From Bacteroidales bacterium UBA3290 (GTDB lineage: Bacteria > Bacteroidota > Bacteroidia > Bacteroidales > UBA932): 19,044 nucleotides of DNA. Each line of letters opens with the position of its first letter. Positions within the stretch are counted from its first letter, which is position 1. Shown here piece after piece: positions 11,613 to 18,614 of the stretch. Both the position numbers and the translations under genes were made by a program. Location: the NCBI GenBank assembly GCA_002361615.1, contig DETK01000008.1, positions 1 to 19,044 of the forward strand. Direction: 5' to 3'. Under the pieces are notes generated by a model. That model saw nothing but the letters and a program-made list of their open reading frames with translations. It was not told the DNA's origin and did not search any database.

Positions 11613-13115
11613 ATGAAAACCCTCTGTAAACTGATTCCTGTCCTGCTCACGATGCTGGCTCTTGTGGCCTGCAACCCCATCCAACCCGGCAATCTGGGAG
11701 ATACTCCGAAGAGCGACGCCGCCAACATGACGCGTTTCTCGTTCCCAGCCGGCAGCAACAGCGGTTTTGATTCCACCCCCGCAACAACCTTTGCCAACGG
11801 ATTCCATTTCATCACGGTTCCGGAAAGTGCCGACCTGACGAAGCTGGTGCCCGAAATCATCGCCTCCGAGGGAGCGTCCGTCTATCTCGACGGAGCCCCG
11901 TATGTTCCCGGAACGCCCCATGATTTCTCCGGCAACACGCAAAGCGTGAAAGTGGTGTCGGAAGACGGTTCGCGGACGAACAATTACCGCATCTGCGTGA
12001 AGAAGGGCAACCGCAACATCGATGACAAGGTCTATGCTTTTATGAGGGACTTCGCGGTACCCGGCGTCTCCGTCTCCATCATGAAGGGGACGGAAGTGGT
12101 GTATTCCTCCGGTTATGGCTTTGCCGTGGTTGAAACCGATACCCGCTGCACGCCCGACCATCTCTTCCGCATGGCCAGTATCTCGAAACAGTTCTGTACG
12201 ATGTGCATCATGACGCTCAAGGAACAGGGCCGCCTCCAGCTCGATGACCAGGTCTTCGGCGAAAAGGGCATCCTCAAGGGCCTCTACCACAACATCACGC
12301 CATACCACGAAGCCATTACGGTCCGGCATCTGCTCAGCCACAGCAGCGGCATCTGCAAAGGCCTGAGCGACCCGGCCTTCACTAATTCCTACCGCTTCTA
12401 CGAAGGCAGCAGCCAGCCGGTTCCTACCGACACGCTGATCCAGCGCACCCTCAATGCCCGCCAGAATCCTTCTGACGACGGCACCATGGTCTGGAGCCCG
12501 GGCATGGGCTACAACTACAGCAACGTGGGCTTCTGCATCCTCCACCGCATCGTGGAGGTAGTCAGCGGCAAAGACTATGAATCGTTCCTCAAGGAGGACG
12601 TTATGGAACAAATGGGCATCACCGACACCCATATCGGCGGCTACCGCAACGAACGCCGGGAGAACGAATGTGTGTTCTATTCCCAGGGCGATGCCGACGG
12701 CTATGCGAATCCGCTCCGCGAACTGGCCGGTGCGGCGGGCATCATCACCTCTACCAACCAGATGATGAAAATCCTCACCTATATGGATGGGGACGACTCG
12801 GTTCCCGACATTTTCAGCTACGAGACACTGATGGAAATGTACGAGCCCTACCGATACTCCGGGACCGGCACCTATGGCGAAAACTACAATCGTTATGGTC
12901 TTGGCTGGCGTTTGAACCATCCGAGACTCTTTCAGGGCGCGCACTACCACGGAGGCAACATCGCCGGAACGGCTACGATCTGGGCAGCCAACACGTACAG
13001 TAAGATGAGCGGCGCCTTCGTGTGCAACTCCCGCGCCTACAACAGCAACAGCAACGGCGACATCGACGACAACATGTACGTCCTGCTCAACGACTTCATG
13101 CGTTATTTCGAGTGA
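11613..13115 (+). CDS. Serine hydrolase (beta-lactamase/PBP-like) lipoprotein with N-terminal Ig-like domain
   Basis: The start is ATG 11613, giving 500 residues. The same frame is open upstream, but only as a shadow of mnmA. A lipoprotein signal ends in ALVAC (Cys20). Residues ~38-132 look like the DUF5018/cadherin-like fold of Bacteroidetes surface proteins: TRFSF, then VPESADLTKLVPEIIASEG, then SVKVVSEDGSRTNNYRICV. Residues ~138-495 are a class C beta-lactamase-type serine hydrolase. It has SISK (Ser189-Lys192), YSN (302-304) and HGG (446-448) in place of KTG. Such proteins include D-amino-acid peptidases and esterases, and a true beta-lactamase is not implied. Lipid anchoring and the Ig-like module suggest display on the envelope. 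It lies 13 nt after mnmA and overlaps the next gene by one base (TGATG). Confidence 0.88.
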   Translation: MKTLCKLIPVLLTMLALVACNPIQPGNLGDTPKSDAANMTRFSFPAGSNSGFDSTPATTFANGFHFITVPESADLTKLVPEIIASEGASVYLDGAPYVPGTPHDFSGNTQSVKVVSEDGSRTNNYRICVKKGNRNIDDKVYAFMRDFAVPGVSVSIMKGTEVVYSSGYGFAVVETDTRCTPDHLFRMASISKQFCTMCIMTLKEQGRLQLDDQVFGEKGILKGLYHNITPYHEAITVRHLLSHSSGICKGLSDPAFTNSYRFYEGSSQPVPTDTLIQRTLNARQNPSDDGTMVWSPGMGYNYSNVGFCILHRIVEVVSGKDYESFLKEDVMEQMGITDTHIGGYRNERRENECVFYSQGDADGYANPLRELAGAAGIITSTNQMMKILTYMDGDDSVPDIFSYETLMEMYEPYRYSGTGTYGENYNRYGLGWRLNHPRLFQGAHYHGGNIAGTATIWAANTYSKMSGAFVCNSRAYNSNSNGDIDDNMYVLLNDFMRYFE

Positions 13116-14311
13116 TGCAGCCACGCCTGGCCATCGTCGGTGGCGGACCGGCGGGAATGATGGCAGCCATCCGGGCCGCCGTGACGCTCGGCGAAGGGTC
13201 GCGCGTGGTGCTGTTCGACAAGAACGAACGGCTCGGCCGGAAGATCTATCTCACCGGCAAGGGGCGCTGCAACCTGACCAATACGCGTCCCTGGGAAGAA
13301 TTTGCACCGCACATCCATCCCAACCAGCGTTTCCTCCAGCAGGCTTTCCGGGCCTTTTCCAATGAAGATGTGATCCGCTTCTTCGAGGAGCTCGGCGTGC
13401 CGACCGTCACGTTGCAGGGGCAGCGGGTCTACCCCGCCTCGCTGATAGCAGGCGACGTGGCCCGCGCGCTCGAGCGGCGCGTTCAAGAGCTGGGCATCGA
13501 GGTACGCTACACCACGACCGTAGGCAGTCTCGCCGAGCTCGATGCCTATGCCGCCGTCATCATCGCCACCGGCGGCAAAACCTATCCCGTAACCGGCTCC
13601 ACCGGCGACGGCTACCGCTTCGCGCAAGAGGCCGGTCACACCGTTACGGCTGTCTTCCCGAGCGAAACCGCACTGCTGCCGCGCGGCTATGACCCCGGCC
13701 TGCCCGGTCTGGAGATGAAGAACGTAGGCTTGCAATTGTACATCGACCGCACCCTGGTCGAAAGCGAACTGGGCGATTTCAACTTCACGGACGACGGCCT
13801 CGAGAGCGGCATCGCCTATCACCTGAGCCGCCGCGCCGTCTGGGCCCTCTGCAACGGCCAGAAAGTCGACATCATCCTGGACCTCAAACCGGCGCTGACC
13901 CTTGAAAAACTGGAAGCCCGCATCGCCCGCGAATCGGCATCGGGGCCCCGTCCATCCAGGCTTGACCCGGATTCTCTCCGAAGTTTCCTGCCCAAACCCC
14001 TGGTCGCCCCCTTCCGCCGCGCCAACCCCGACCTTTCCCTCGACAATCTTGCGAAGCGCCTCAAATCCTGGTCCTTCCCCATCGTCGACTACAAAGGTTT
14101 CGAGCGCGCCGTGGTGACGGCCGGCGGCGTCAGCCTCAAGGAAGTCGTCCCCAAGACCATGGCTTCGCGCCTCCGCCCCGGCCTTTTCTTCTGCGGCGAA
14201 GTTCTCGACCTCGACGGCGACACCGGCGGCTACAACCTCCAGATCGCCTTCTCCACCGGTTCCCTGGCCGGCACCAGCGCCGCGAATTATTTGCTATCTT
14301 TGCAAGGATGA
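13115..14311 (+). CDS. HI0933-family NAD(P)/FAD-dependent oxidoreductase
   Basis: The start is ATG 13115, overlapping the previous TGA. An earlier in-frame candidate lies inside the serine hydrolase gene and is a shadow. The 398 residues begin with a Rossmann dinucleotide motif (IVGGGPAGMMAA). LGRKIYLTGKGRCNLTN (39-55) and the C-terminal GLFFCGEVLDLDGDTGGYNL are signatures of the HI0933/YhiN/BaiN family (PF03486). No signal peptide is present, so the enzyme is cytoplasmic. Members are flavoproteins of mostly unknown substrate, and some gut BaiN-type enzymes act in bile-acid metabolism. No other bile-acid gene is here, so I make no such claim. Its last codons contain the -7 box for the next gene, and it overlaps that gene by 4 nt. 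Confidence 0.93.
   Translation: MQPRLAIVGGGPAGMMAAIRAAVTLGEGSRVVLFDKNERLGRKIYLTGKGRCNLTNTRPWEEFAPHIHPNQRFLQQAFRAFSNEDVIRFFEELGVPTVTLQGQRVYPASLIAGDVARALERRVQELGIEVRYTTTVGSLAELDAYAAVIIATGGKTYPVTGSTGDGYRFAQEAGHTVTAVFPSETALLPRGYDPGLPGLEMKNVGLQLYIDRTLVESELGDFNFTDDGLESGIAYHLSRRAVWALCNGQKVDIILDLKPALTLEKLEARIARESASGPRPSRLDPDSLRSFLPKPLVAPFRRANPDLSLDNLAKRLKSWSFPIVDYKGFERAVVTAGGVSLKEVVPKTMASRLRPGLFFCGEVLDLDGDTGGYNLQIAFSTGSLAGTSAANYLLSLQG
14295..14302 (+). promoter_or_regulatory. -7 box TATCTTTG inside the end of the flavoprotein gene
   Basis: A perfect TAnnTTTG lies 5 nt before ATG 14308, the same spacing that separates the SRP RNA box from its predicted 5' end. A transcript from here would start at or within a base or two of the start codon. 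No clear -33 element is seen 19-21 bp upstream, so read-through from the operon is also likely. Confidence 0.55.
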
Positions 14312-15261
14312 AACGGTTCCTGACAGTGCTGGGGATGCTGCTGCTGGCCACCGCGATGGTGTGGGGACAGAAGCTGACGCGTACAGAGTACATCGAAAAG
14401 TACGCGGAAACGGCCGTGCGCGAAATGAAGGCCACGGGCATTCCGGCCAGCATCACGCTGGCCCAGGGCTGCCTGGAATCGGGCAACGGCAACAGCACGC
14501 TGGCCACCAAAGCCAACAACCACTTCGGCATCAAGTGCCACAAGAACTGGAAAGGCAAGACCATCCGCCACGACGACGATGAGAAAAACGAGTGCTTCCG
14601 TTCCTACCGGAACGCAGACGAATCGTTCCGCGACCACAGCGACTTCCTGCGCTACAGCGACCGCTACGCCGCCCTGTTCAACCTCGAGCTGACCGATTAC
14701 AAAGGCTGGGCCTATGGACTCCAGAAAGCCGGTTACGCCACGGCCAAAACCTATGCCGAGAGCCTGATCCGCATCATCGAGGAGAATGAACTCTACCGCT
14801 ATGACAAGCTGGACCGTAAGGCACGCGAGGAATTGCCGCCCACACCGATGGAAGCCGAGTTCAGCACGGCATTCAAGCCTTATCCGGGCCATAAGCTCTA
14901 CACCGCCTCCCTCGGACGGGAGATCCGCACCACCAACGGCGTTGCGTGGATCATCGCCCAGGACGGTGACACCTATGCCGGCCTGGCGAAGGAATTCAAT
15001 CTCTTCCGCAGCGAAATCCTGCGCTTCAACGACCGCTCCCGCAACACGGCCCTGCAGCCGGGCGAGGTGGTCTATGTGGAAGCCAAGAAGCGCGAGAGTG
15101 CCAAGAACCTCGACAAGCACGTGGTGGAAGAAGGCGAGACGATGCGCGGCCTGGCCCAGCGCTACGCCGTCAAGATGAAGAAACTCTATCAGTACAACGC
15201 GATGCGCCCCGGTACCGAACCGGAACCCGGAACCATCCTCAACCTCCGCAAACCCCGATGA
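14308..15261 (+). CDS. Secreted GH73-type glucosaminidase with C-terminal LysM
   Basis: The 317-residue product starts with a signal peptide (MKRFLTVLGMLLLATAMVWG, then Q). Residues ~26-165 form a FlgJ/GH73-like N-acetylglucosaminidase domain that cuts peptidoglycan glycan strands. It includes GIPASITLAQGCLESGNGNS with the likely catalytic Glu57, then ANNHFGIKC, a CFRSYRNADESFRDHSDFL stretch and YATAKTYAESLIRIIE. A linker leads to two LysM-like segments. The first (~210-258) is degenerate. The second (~270-315) is clear, with HVVEEGETMRGLAQRY and PGTILNL, and should bind peptidoglycan. Two upstream cues exist: a 4-nt ATGA overlap with the flavoprotein gene, and its own -7 box 5 nt before the ATG. 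It overlaps mltG by 4 nt, pairing two peptidoglycan-cleaving enzymes. Confidence 0.93.
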   Translation: MKRFLTVLGMLLLATAMVWGQKLTRTEYIEKYAETAVREMKATGIPASITLAQGCLESGNGNSTLATKANNHFGIKCHKNWKGKTIRHDDDEKNECFRSYRNADESFRDHSDFLRYSDRYAALFNLELTDYKGWAYGLQKAGYATAKTYAESLIRIIEENELYRYDKLDRKAREELPPTPMEAEFSTAFKPYPGHKLYTASLGREIRTTNGVAWIIAQDGDTYAGLAKEFNLFRSEILRFNDRSRNTALQPGEVVYVEAKKRESAKNLDKHVVEEGETMRGLAQRYAVKMKKLYQYNAMRPGTEPEPGTILNLRKPR

Positions 15262-16301
15262 AAAAGAAATCCCGGGCCCTGGTCTGGGTCCTGCTCCTCT
15301 GCCTGGCCGGCGGCATCCTCGCCGCGCTGAATTTCTATGGCACCTTCTATCACGGAAATGTCAAGGATACCGGCAAGGTACAGGATGTACGCATCTACAG
15401 GAACTTCTCCTACGAACAGCTGGTCGATGCCGTGCTGCAGACCGGTGCCATCGACAACCGGACCACCTTCCTGCGTGCCGCCAAATTCCTGAAACTGAAA
15501 GACAATTTCCGCCCCGGCCTCTACCGACTCAAACCCGGGACCGGCAACAAGGCGCTGGTGCGGATGCTGTCCAAGGGCTGGCAGCAGCCTGTGCGGCTGG
15601 TCATCCCGGGCTACTACCGCAGCCTCGACCGCTTTGCGGAATTCCTGGGCGAGCAGCTGGAAGCCGGGTCACAGGATTTCCTCGCTGTCTTCAACGATGC
15701 CGGCAATGCTGAAAACTACGGTTTCCGGCCCGAAACCTTCATCGGCATGTTCATCCCCAATACCTATGAAGTGTGGTGGACGGTTACGCCCGATGAATTC
15801 CTGGAGCGGATGCACAAGGAATACGAGAACTTCTGGAAGGGCGACCGCGACGCCAAGGCCCTTGCCATCGGCCTGACGCGGCAGGAAGTCAGCACCCTGG
15901 CTTCCATCGTCATCGAAGAGAGCAAATACGAGCCTGAACTGCCCCGCATCGCCGGCGTCTATATGAACCGGCTCCACCGGGACATGCCCCTGCAGGCCGA
16001 CCCGACCGTGCTCTTCGTCGTCGGCGACCCGAGCATCAAGCGCGTTCTCAACCGCCACCTGGAAGTCGATTCGCCCTACAATACCTACAAATACGCCGGT
16101 CTGCCGCCCGGCCCGATCACCATGCCGCCCGTGGTGGCCATCGATGCCGTGCTGAACTACGAGCGCCACGATTACCTGTATTTCTGCGCCAAGGATACCT
16201 TCGACGGACAGCATGTCTTTGCCAAGACCCTGTCGGCGCACAATGAAAATGCCCGCCGTTACCAGCGGGCACTTGTCAGAATACCTCGGGCCAGTTCTTA
16301 A
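15258..16301 (+). CDS. mltG: Endolytic transglycosylase MltG (YceG-like)
   Basis: The 347-residue product has a single N-terminal membrane anchor (ALVWVLLLCLAGGILAALNF) and a periplasmic body. MltG cleaves nascent peptidoglycan strands internally, creating 1,6-anhydro ends, and is thought to set strand length. A LysM-like region (~45-105, with FRPGLYRLKPGT) precedes the catalytic YceG domain. In that domain LASIVIEESKYEPELPRIAG carries the catalytic glutamate (best candidate Glu221). It is followed by VYMNRL, LQADPT, SPYNTYKYAGLPPGPI and a closing FAKTLSAHNENARRY. The common Glu-Lys-Glu of the active-site motif reads Ile-Glu-Glu here. The ATGA overlap with the GH73 gene implies translational coupling. 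The 3' end overlaps the convergent S41 protease gene by 26 bp. Confidence 0.95.
   Translation: MKKKSRALVWVLLLCLAGGILAALNFYGTFYHGNVKDTGKVQDVRIYRNFSYEQLVDAVLQTGAIDNRTTFLRAAKFLKLKDNFRPGLYRLKPGTGNKALVRMLSKGWQQPVRLVIPGYYRSLDRFAEFLGEQLEAGSQDFLAVFNDAGNAENYGFRPETFIGMFIPNTYEVWWTVTPDEFLERMHKEYENFWKGDRDAKALAIGLTRQEVSTLASIVIEESKYEPELPRIAGVYMNRLHRDMPLQADPTVLFVVGDPSIKRVLNRHLEVDSPYNTYKYAGLPPGPITMPPVVAIDAVLNYERHDYLYFCAKDTFDGQHVFAKTLSAHNENARRYQRALVRIPRASS
16246..16271 (-). terminator. Candidate intrinsic terminator of the rpsA-rnz-S41 operon, inside mltG
   Basis: On the minus strand, 4 nt after the S41 protease stop (16276-16278), TGCCCGC (16271-16265) pairs with GCGGGCA (16256-16250) around an 8-nt loop. 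TTTT (16249-16246) follows. The stem is 7 bp and GC-rich. It lies within the coding sequence of mltG on the opposite strand. The T-run is short, so termination may be partial. Confidence 0.5.
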
Positions 16302-17847
16302 TGACTTCCAAGGCTTTCTGGAAGGCGGGATCCTCTTCCCGGTTTATCACCTCCCAGTAACCGTCGTTACCCAGGGCGCCGCGGGCCAGCAAGGCTTTGA
16401 GCCGTGTGGTCAACAGGGCCTCGCAGGCCTCCAGTTCCCCTTCTTCCGGCTCCACGCCTTTCTCGCGACAATACGCAAGCAGGCCTTCCATGGCCTCCGT
16501 ACCCATCTTGTCCCACTTCTTGAGGAAAGCCGCCATATCTTTCACTTCCAGCTCCTTGCGGTGCTTGTCGATGTAGTCGTAGGAATACTCGGAGAGCAGG
16601 CCGCCGCTGACGACACGGATCATGAACGGATTGATGCCCGTCGTGTCATAAGGAACGAACACGTCGGGAAGGATTCCGCCACCGCCATAGACCGTACGGC
16701 CGAGGCGGAGGGTCTTGTATTTCAGGGAATCGGGCAGCGCGATGCTGTCGAGGCTGAAAGACTCGCCGTGCGCATAGCGCTGCCGGGCCTGCTGGTAATA
16801 GGCGTCGCGGTGGCCTTTCTGATAAGGTGACTGAACGACGCGGCCCGAAGGCGTGTGGTAGCGGGCAACCGTCAGGCGCATCTCGGAGCCGTCCGGCAGT
16901 TTGTACTGGCGCTGCACCAGGCCTTTGCCGAAGGTGCGGCGGCCGACGATCACGGCGCGGTCCCAGTCCTGCAGGGCGCCGGCGAGGATCTCGCTGGCGC
17001 TGGCGCTGTTTTCATCGACGATCAGAACGAGCGGACCTTCCTTATAAAGACCCAGGCCGGTAGCGACGTCTTCCTGTCCGATCTCGCCACCTTCAGTCCG
17101 GACGATGGTCTGTCCCTTTTCCAGGAACATGTCAGCCAGGATCGTGGCTACGTGCATGAAGCCGCCGCCGTTGCCGCGCAGGTCGATGATGATGCCGTCG
17201 GGACGGGTGGGCGCCGTACGGGCAAGCGCCTCAAGGAATTCTTCGGCCGAGCGCTGGGCGAAACGGCCCAGGCGGATATACACGATGCCCGGCTCGGGAT
17301 TGTAAGCCGCGTCGATGCTCTCGACGGGAATCTTGTCGCGCCGGATCACAAAGTCCTGCAGCAGCTCGCCCCGGGAGACGGTCACCGTAACCGTCGTTCC
17401 CTTGGGGCCGCGCAGCCGGTTCCGGATGTCGTTGGTCTTCATTCCGACACCGGCAATCGGCTCTCCGTCCACCGCCAGGATGCGGTCGCCGGCGTGGATG
17501 CCGACCGCTTCAGCGGGCCCGCCGGCGATGACCGACTGGATGATGAGCGTATCGGTCAGCATCGTATATTCGATGCCCACGCCTTCGAAGGAACCTTCCA
17601 GCTGCTCGTTGGTCGCCTCCACTTCCGAACGGGGAATATAGGCGGAGTGCGGGTCAAGCTGATCCATCAAGCCTTCGATCATCTTGTCGATCATCCGGTC
17701 CATGTCGAGCGTATCGACATAGTAGTTGTCGACATAGTAGAGCACGCGGGCGAGTTTCTCGGCGTTGCGGCGCATCGTCGAGAAGCCCTGGGCGTGCAGG
17801 GACAGGCCGCAAAGGGCCAGTGTCAGAATCAGGAGCAAACGTTTCAT
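16276..17847 (-). CDS. S41 family C-terminal processing protease (CtpA/Prc-like)
   Basis: The 523-residue product has a signal peptide (MKRLLLILTLALCGLSLHAQ) and is periplasmic. Next come a helical N-terminal part with MDQLDPHSAYIP, a PDZ domain (~87-170, with GVGIEY, AGDRILAVDGEPIAG and RGPKGT) and the S41 catalytic core. IIIDLRGNGGG (220-229) and DENSASASEILAGALQDWDR provide the nucleophile, best placed at Ser283. TFGKGLVQ provides Lys308, and the 25-residue Ser-Lys spacing equals that of E. coli Prc and B. subtilis CtpB. A ~170-residue C-terminal extension follows. Such proteases trim C-termini of envelope proteins or degrade peptidoglycan hydrolases. The convergent mltG/GH73 pair makes the latter attractive but unproven. 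The start overlaps rnz by 4 nt (ATGA). Confidence 0.95.
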   Translation of the reverse strand: MKRLLLILTLALCGLSLHAQGFSTMRRNAEKLARVLYYVDNYYVDTLDMDRMIDKMIEGLMDQLDPHSAYIPRSEVEATNEQLEGSFEGVGIEYTMLTDTLIIQSVIAGGPAEAVGIHAGDRILAVDGEPIAGVGMKTNDIRNRLRGPKGTTVTVTVSRGELLQDFVIRRDKIPVESIDAAYNPEPGIVYIRLGRFAQRSAEEFLEALARTAPTRPDGIIIDLRGNGGGFMHVATILADMFLEKGQTIVRTEGGEIGQEDVATGLGLYKEGPLVLIVDENSASASEILAGALQDWDRAVIVGRRTFGKGLVQRQYKLPDGSEMRLTVARYHTPSGRVVQSPYQKGHRDAYYQQARQRYAHGESFSLDSIALPDSLKYKTLRLGRTVYGGGGILPDVFVPYDTTGINPFMIRVVSGGLLSEYSYDYIDKHRKELEVKDMAAFLKKWDKMGTEAMEGLLAYCREKGVEPEEGELEACEALLTTRLKALLARGALGNDGYWEVINREEDPAFQKALEVIKNWPEVF

Positions 17848-18614
17848 ACCTCGAATATCTTTCCTTCCTCGGCCAGATAGCTTTCCGGGAAGACCTCGCG
17901 CGCCTGCTGCAGCAGCACGCCCAGGTCCGGGTAACGCGAAGAAAAGTGGCCGAGGACCAGTTTCTTCGCACCGGCAGCCGCTGCTACCGTGGCGGCCTCC
18001 CGAGCCGTGGAATGAAACATTTTATGTGCCAAATCCACGTGTTCGTCGGCAAAAGTCGCTTCGTGGTAGATCAGGTCGGTCCCCTGCAGCCACTGCGCTT
18101 CTTCAGGGAAGACGGCCGTGTCGCTGCAGTAAGCGGCCGACTGGCCGGTCTTGAGCCAGCAGATCCGGTAGCCGTAGCAGTCGATGCGGTGCTGCAACGG
18201 AAAGGCATAGACCTCACAGTTGCGCAACGCGATGATCCGCTCGGGGCCCTTCATCGTCAAGGGGATGTGATGGATCTCGTACTTGACGCCCTCGCCGAAA
18301 TGGGCGAGGAAGAAGTGGAGGATGGAGCCGAAGTCACGCGGCGCGTAAATATATAGCGGAGCCGTACGGCCGTCGAGCGCCATGGTCGAGAGCATTCCGA
18401 AAATCCCGAAGACGTGGTCACCGTGCAGGTGCGAGATCAGGATGTTGTCGAGTCTTGCCTTCGATATCTTGTAGCGCTTGAGCTGCACCTGCGTATTCTC
18501 GCCGCAGTCGACCAAAAACAAGCGCCCATGCAAGTTGAATACGTGGGCGCTTTGGTGTTGGTCAACCATCGGTCGGGCAGACGCCGTTCCAAGGGTTGTC
18601 AGGGTGAAGTTCAC
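17844..18614 (-). CDS. rnz: Ribonuclease Z, short form
   Basis: The product is 256 residues from a GTG at 18614 whose first base is the last base of the rpsA TAG. RNase Z is a zinc-dependent beta-lactamase-fold endonuclease that removes 3' trailers from tRNA precursors in the cytoplasm. TLGTASARP opens the fold and VDCGENTQVQL follows. HLHGDH (62-67) is the main metal motif. The other metal ligands sit in FPLQHR (His142), CSDTA (Asp165), HSTAREAA (His201) and GHFSSRYPD (His223). It is shorter than the ~300 residues usual for bacterial RNase Z. The missing part lies between YGYRI (148-151) and the CSDT motif, where about 50 residues are usually found. All metal ligands are present, so activity is expected. 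It is coupled to rpsA and the S41 protease in one operon. Confidence 0.92.
   Translation of the reverse strand: MNFTLTTLGTASARPMVDQHQSAHVFNLHGRLFLVDCGENTQVQLKRYKISKARLDNILISHLHGDHVFGIFGMLSTMALDGRTAPLYIYAPRDFGSILHFFLAHFGEGVKYEIHHIPLTMKGPERIIALRNCEVYAFPLQHRIDCYGYRICWLKTGQSAAYCSDTAVFPEEAQWLQGTDLIYHEATFADEHVDLAHKMFHSTAREAATVAAAAGAKKLVLGHFSSRYPDLGVLLQQAREVFPESYLAEEGKIFEV

Noticed and set aside
10379..13124. Two long minus-strand frames opposite mnmA and the serine hydrolase
   Set aside because: Both are antisense to genes with clear catalytic motifs, have repetitive V/A/D/H-rich composition, and lack promoters or sensible N-termini.
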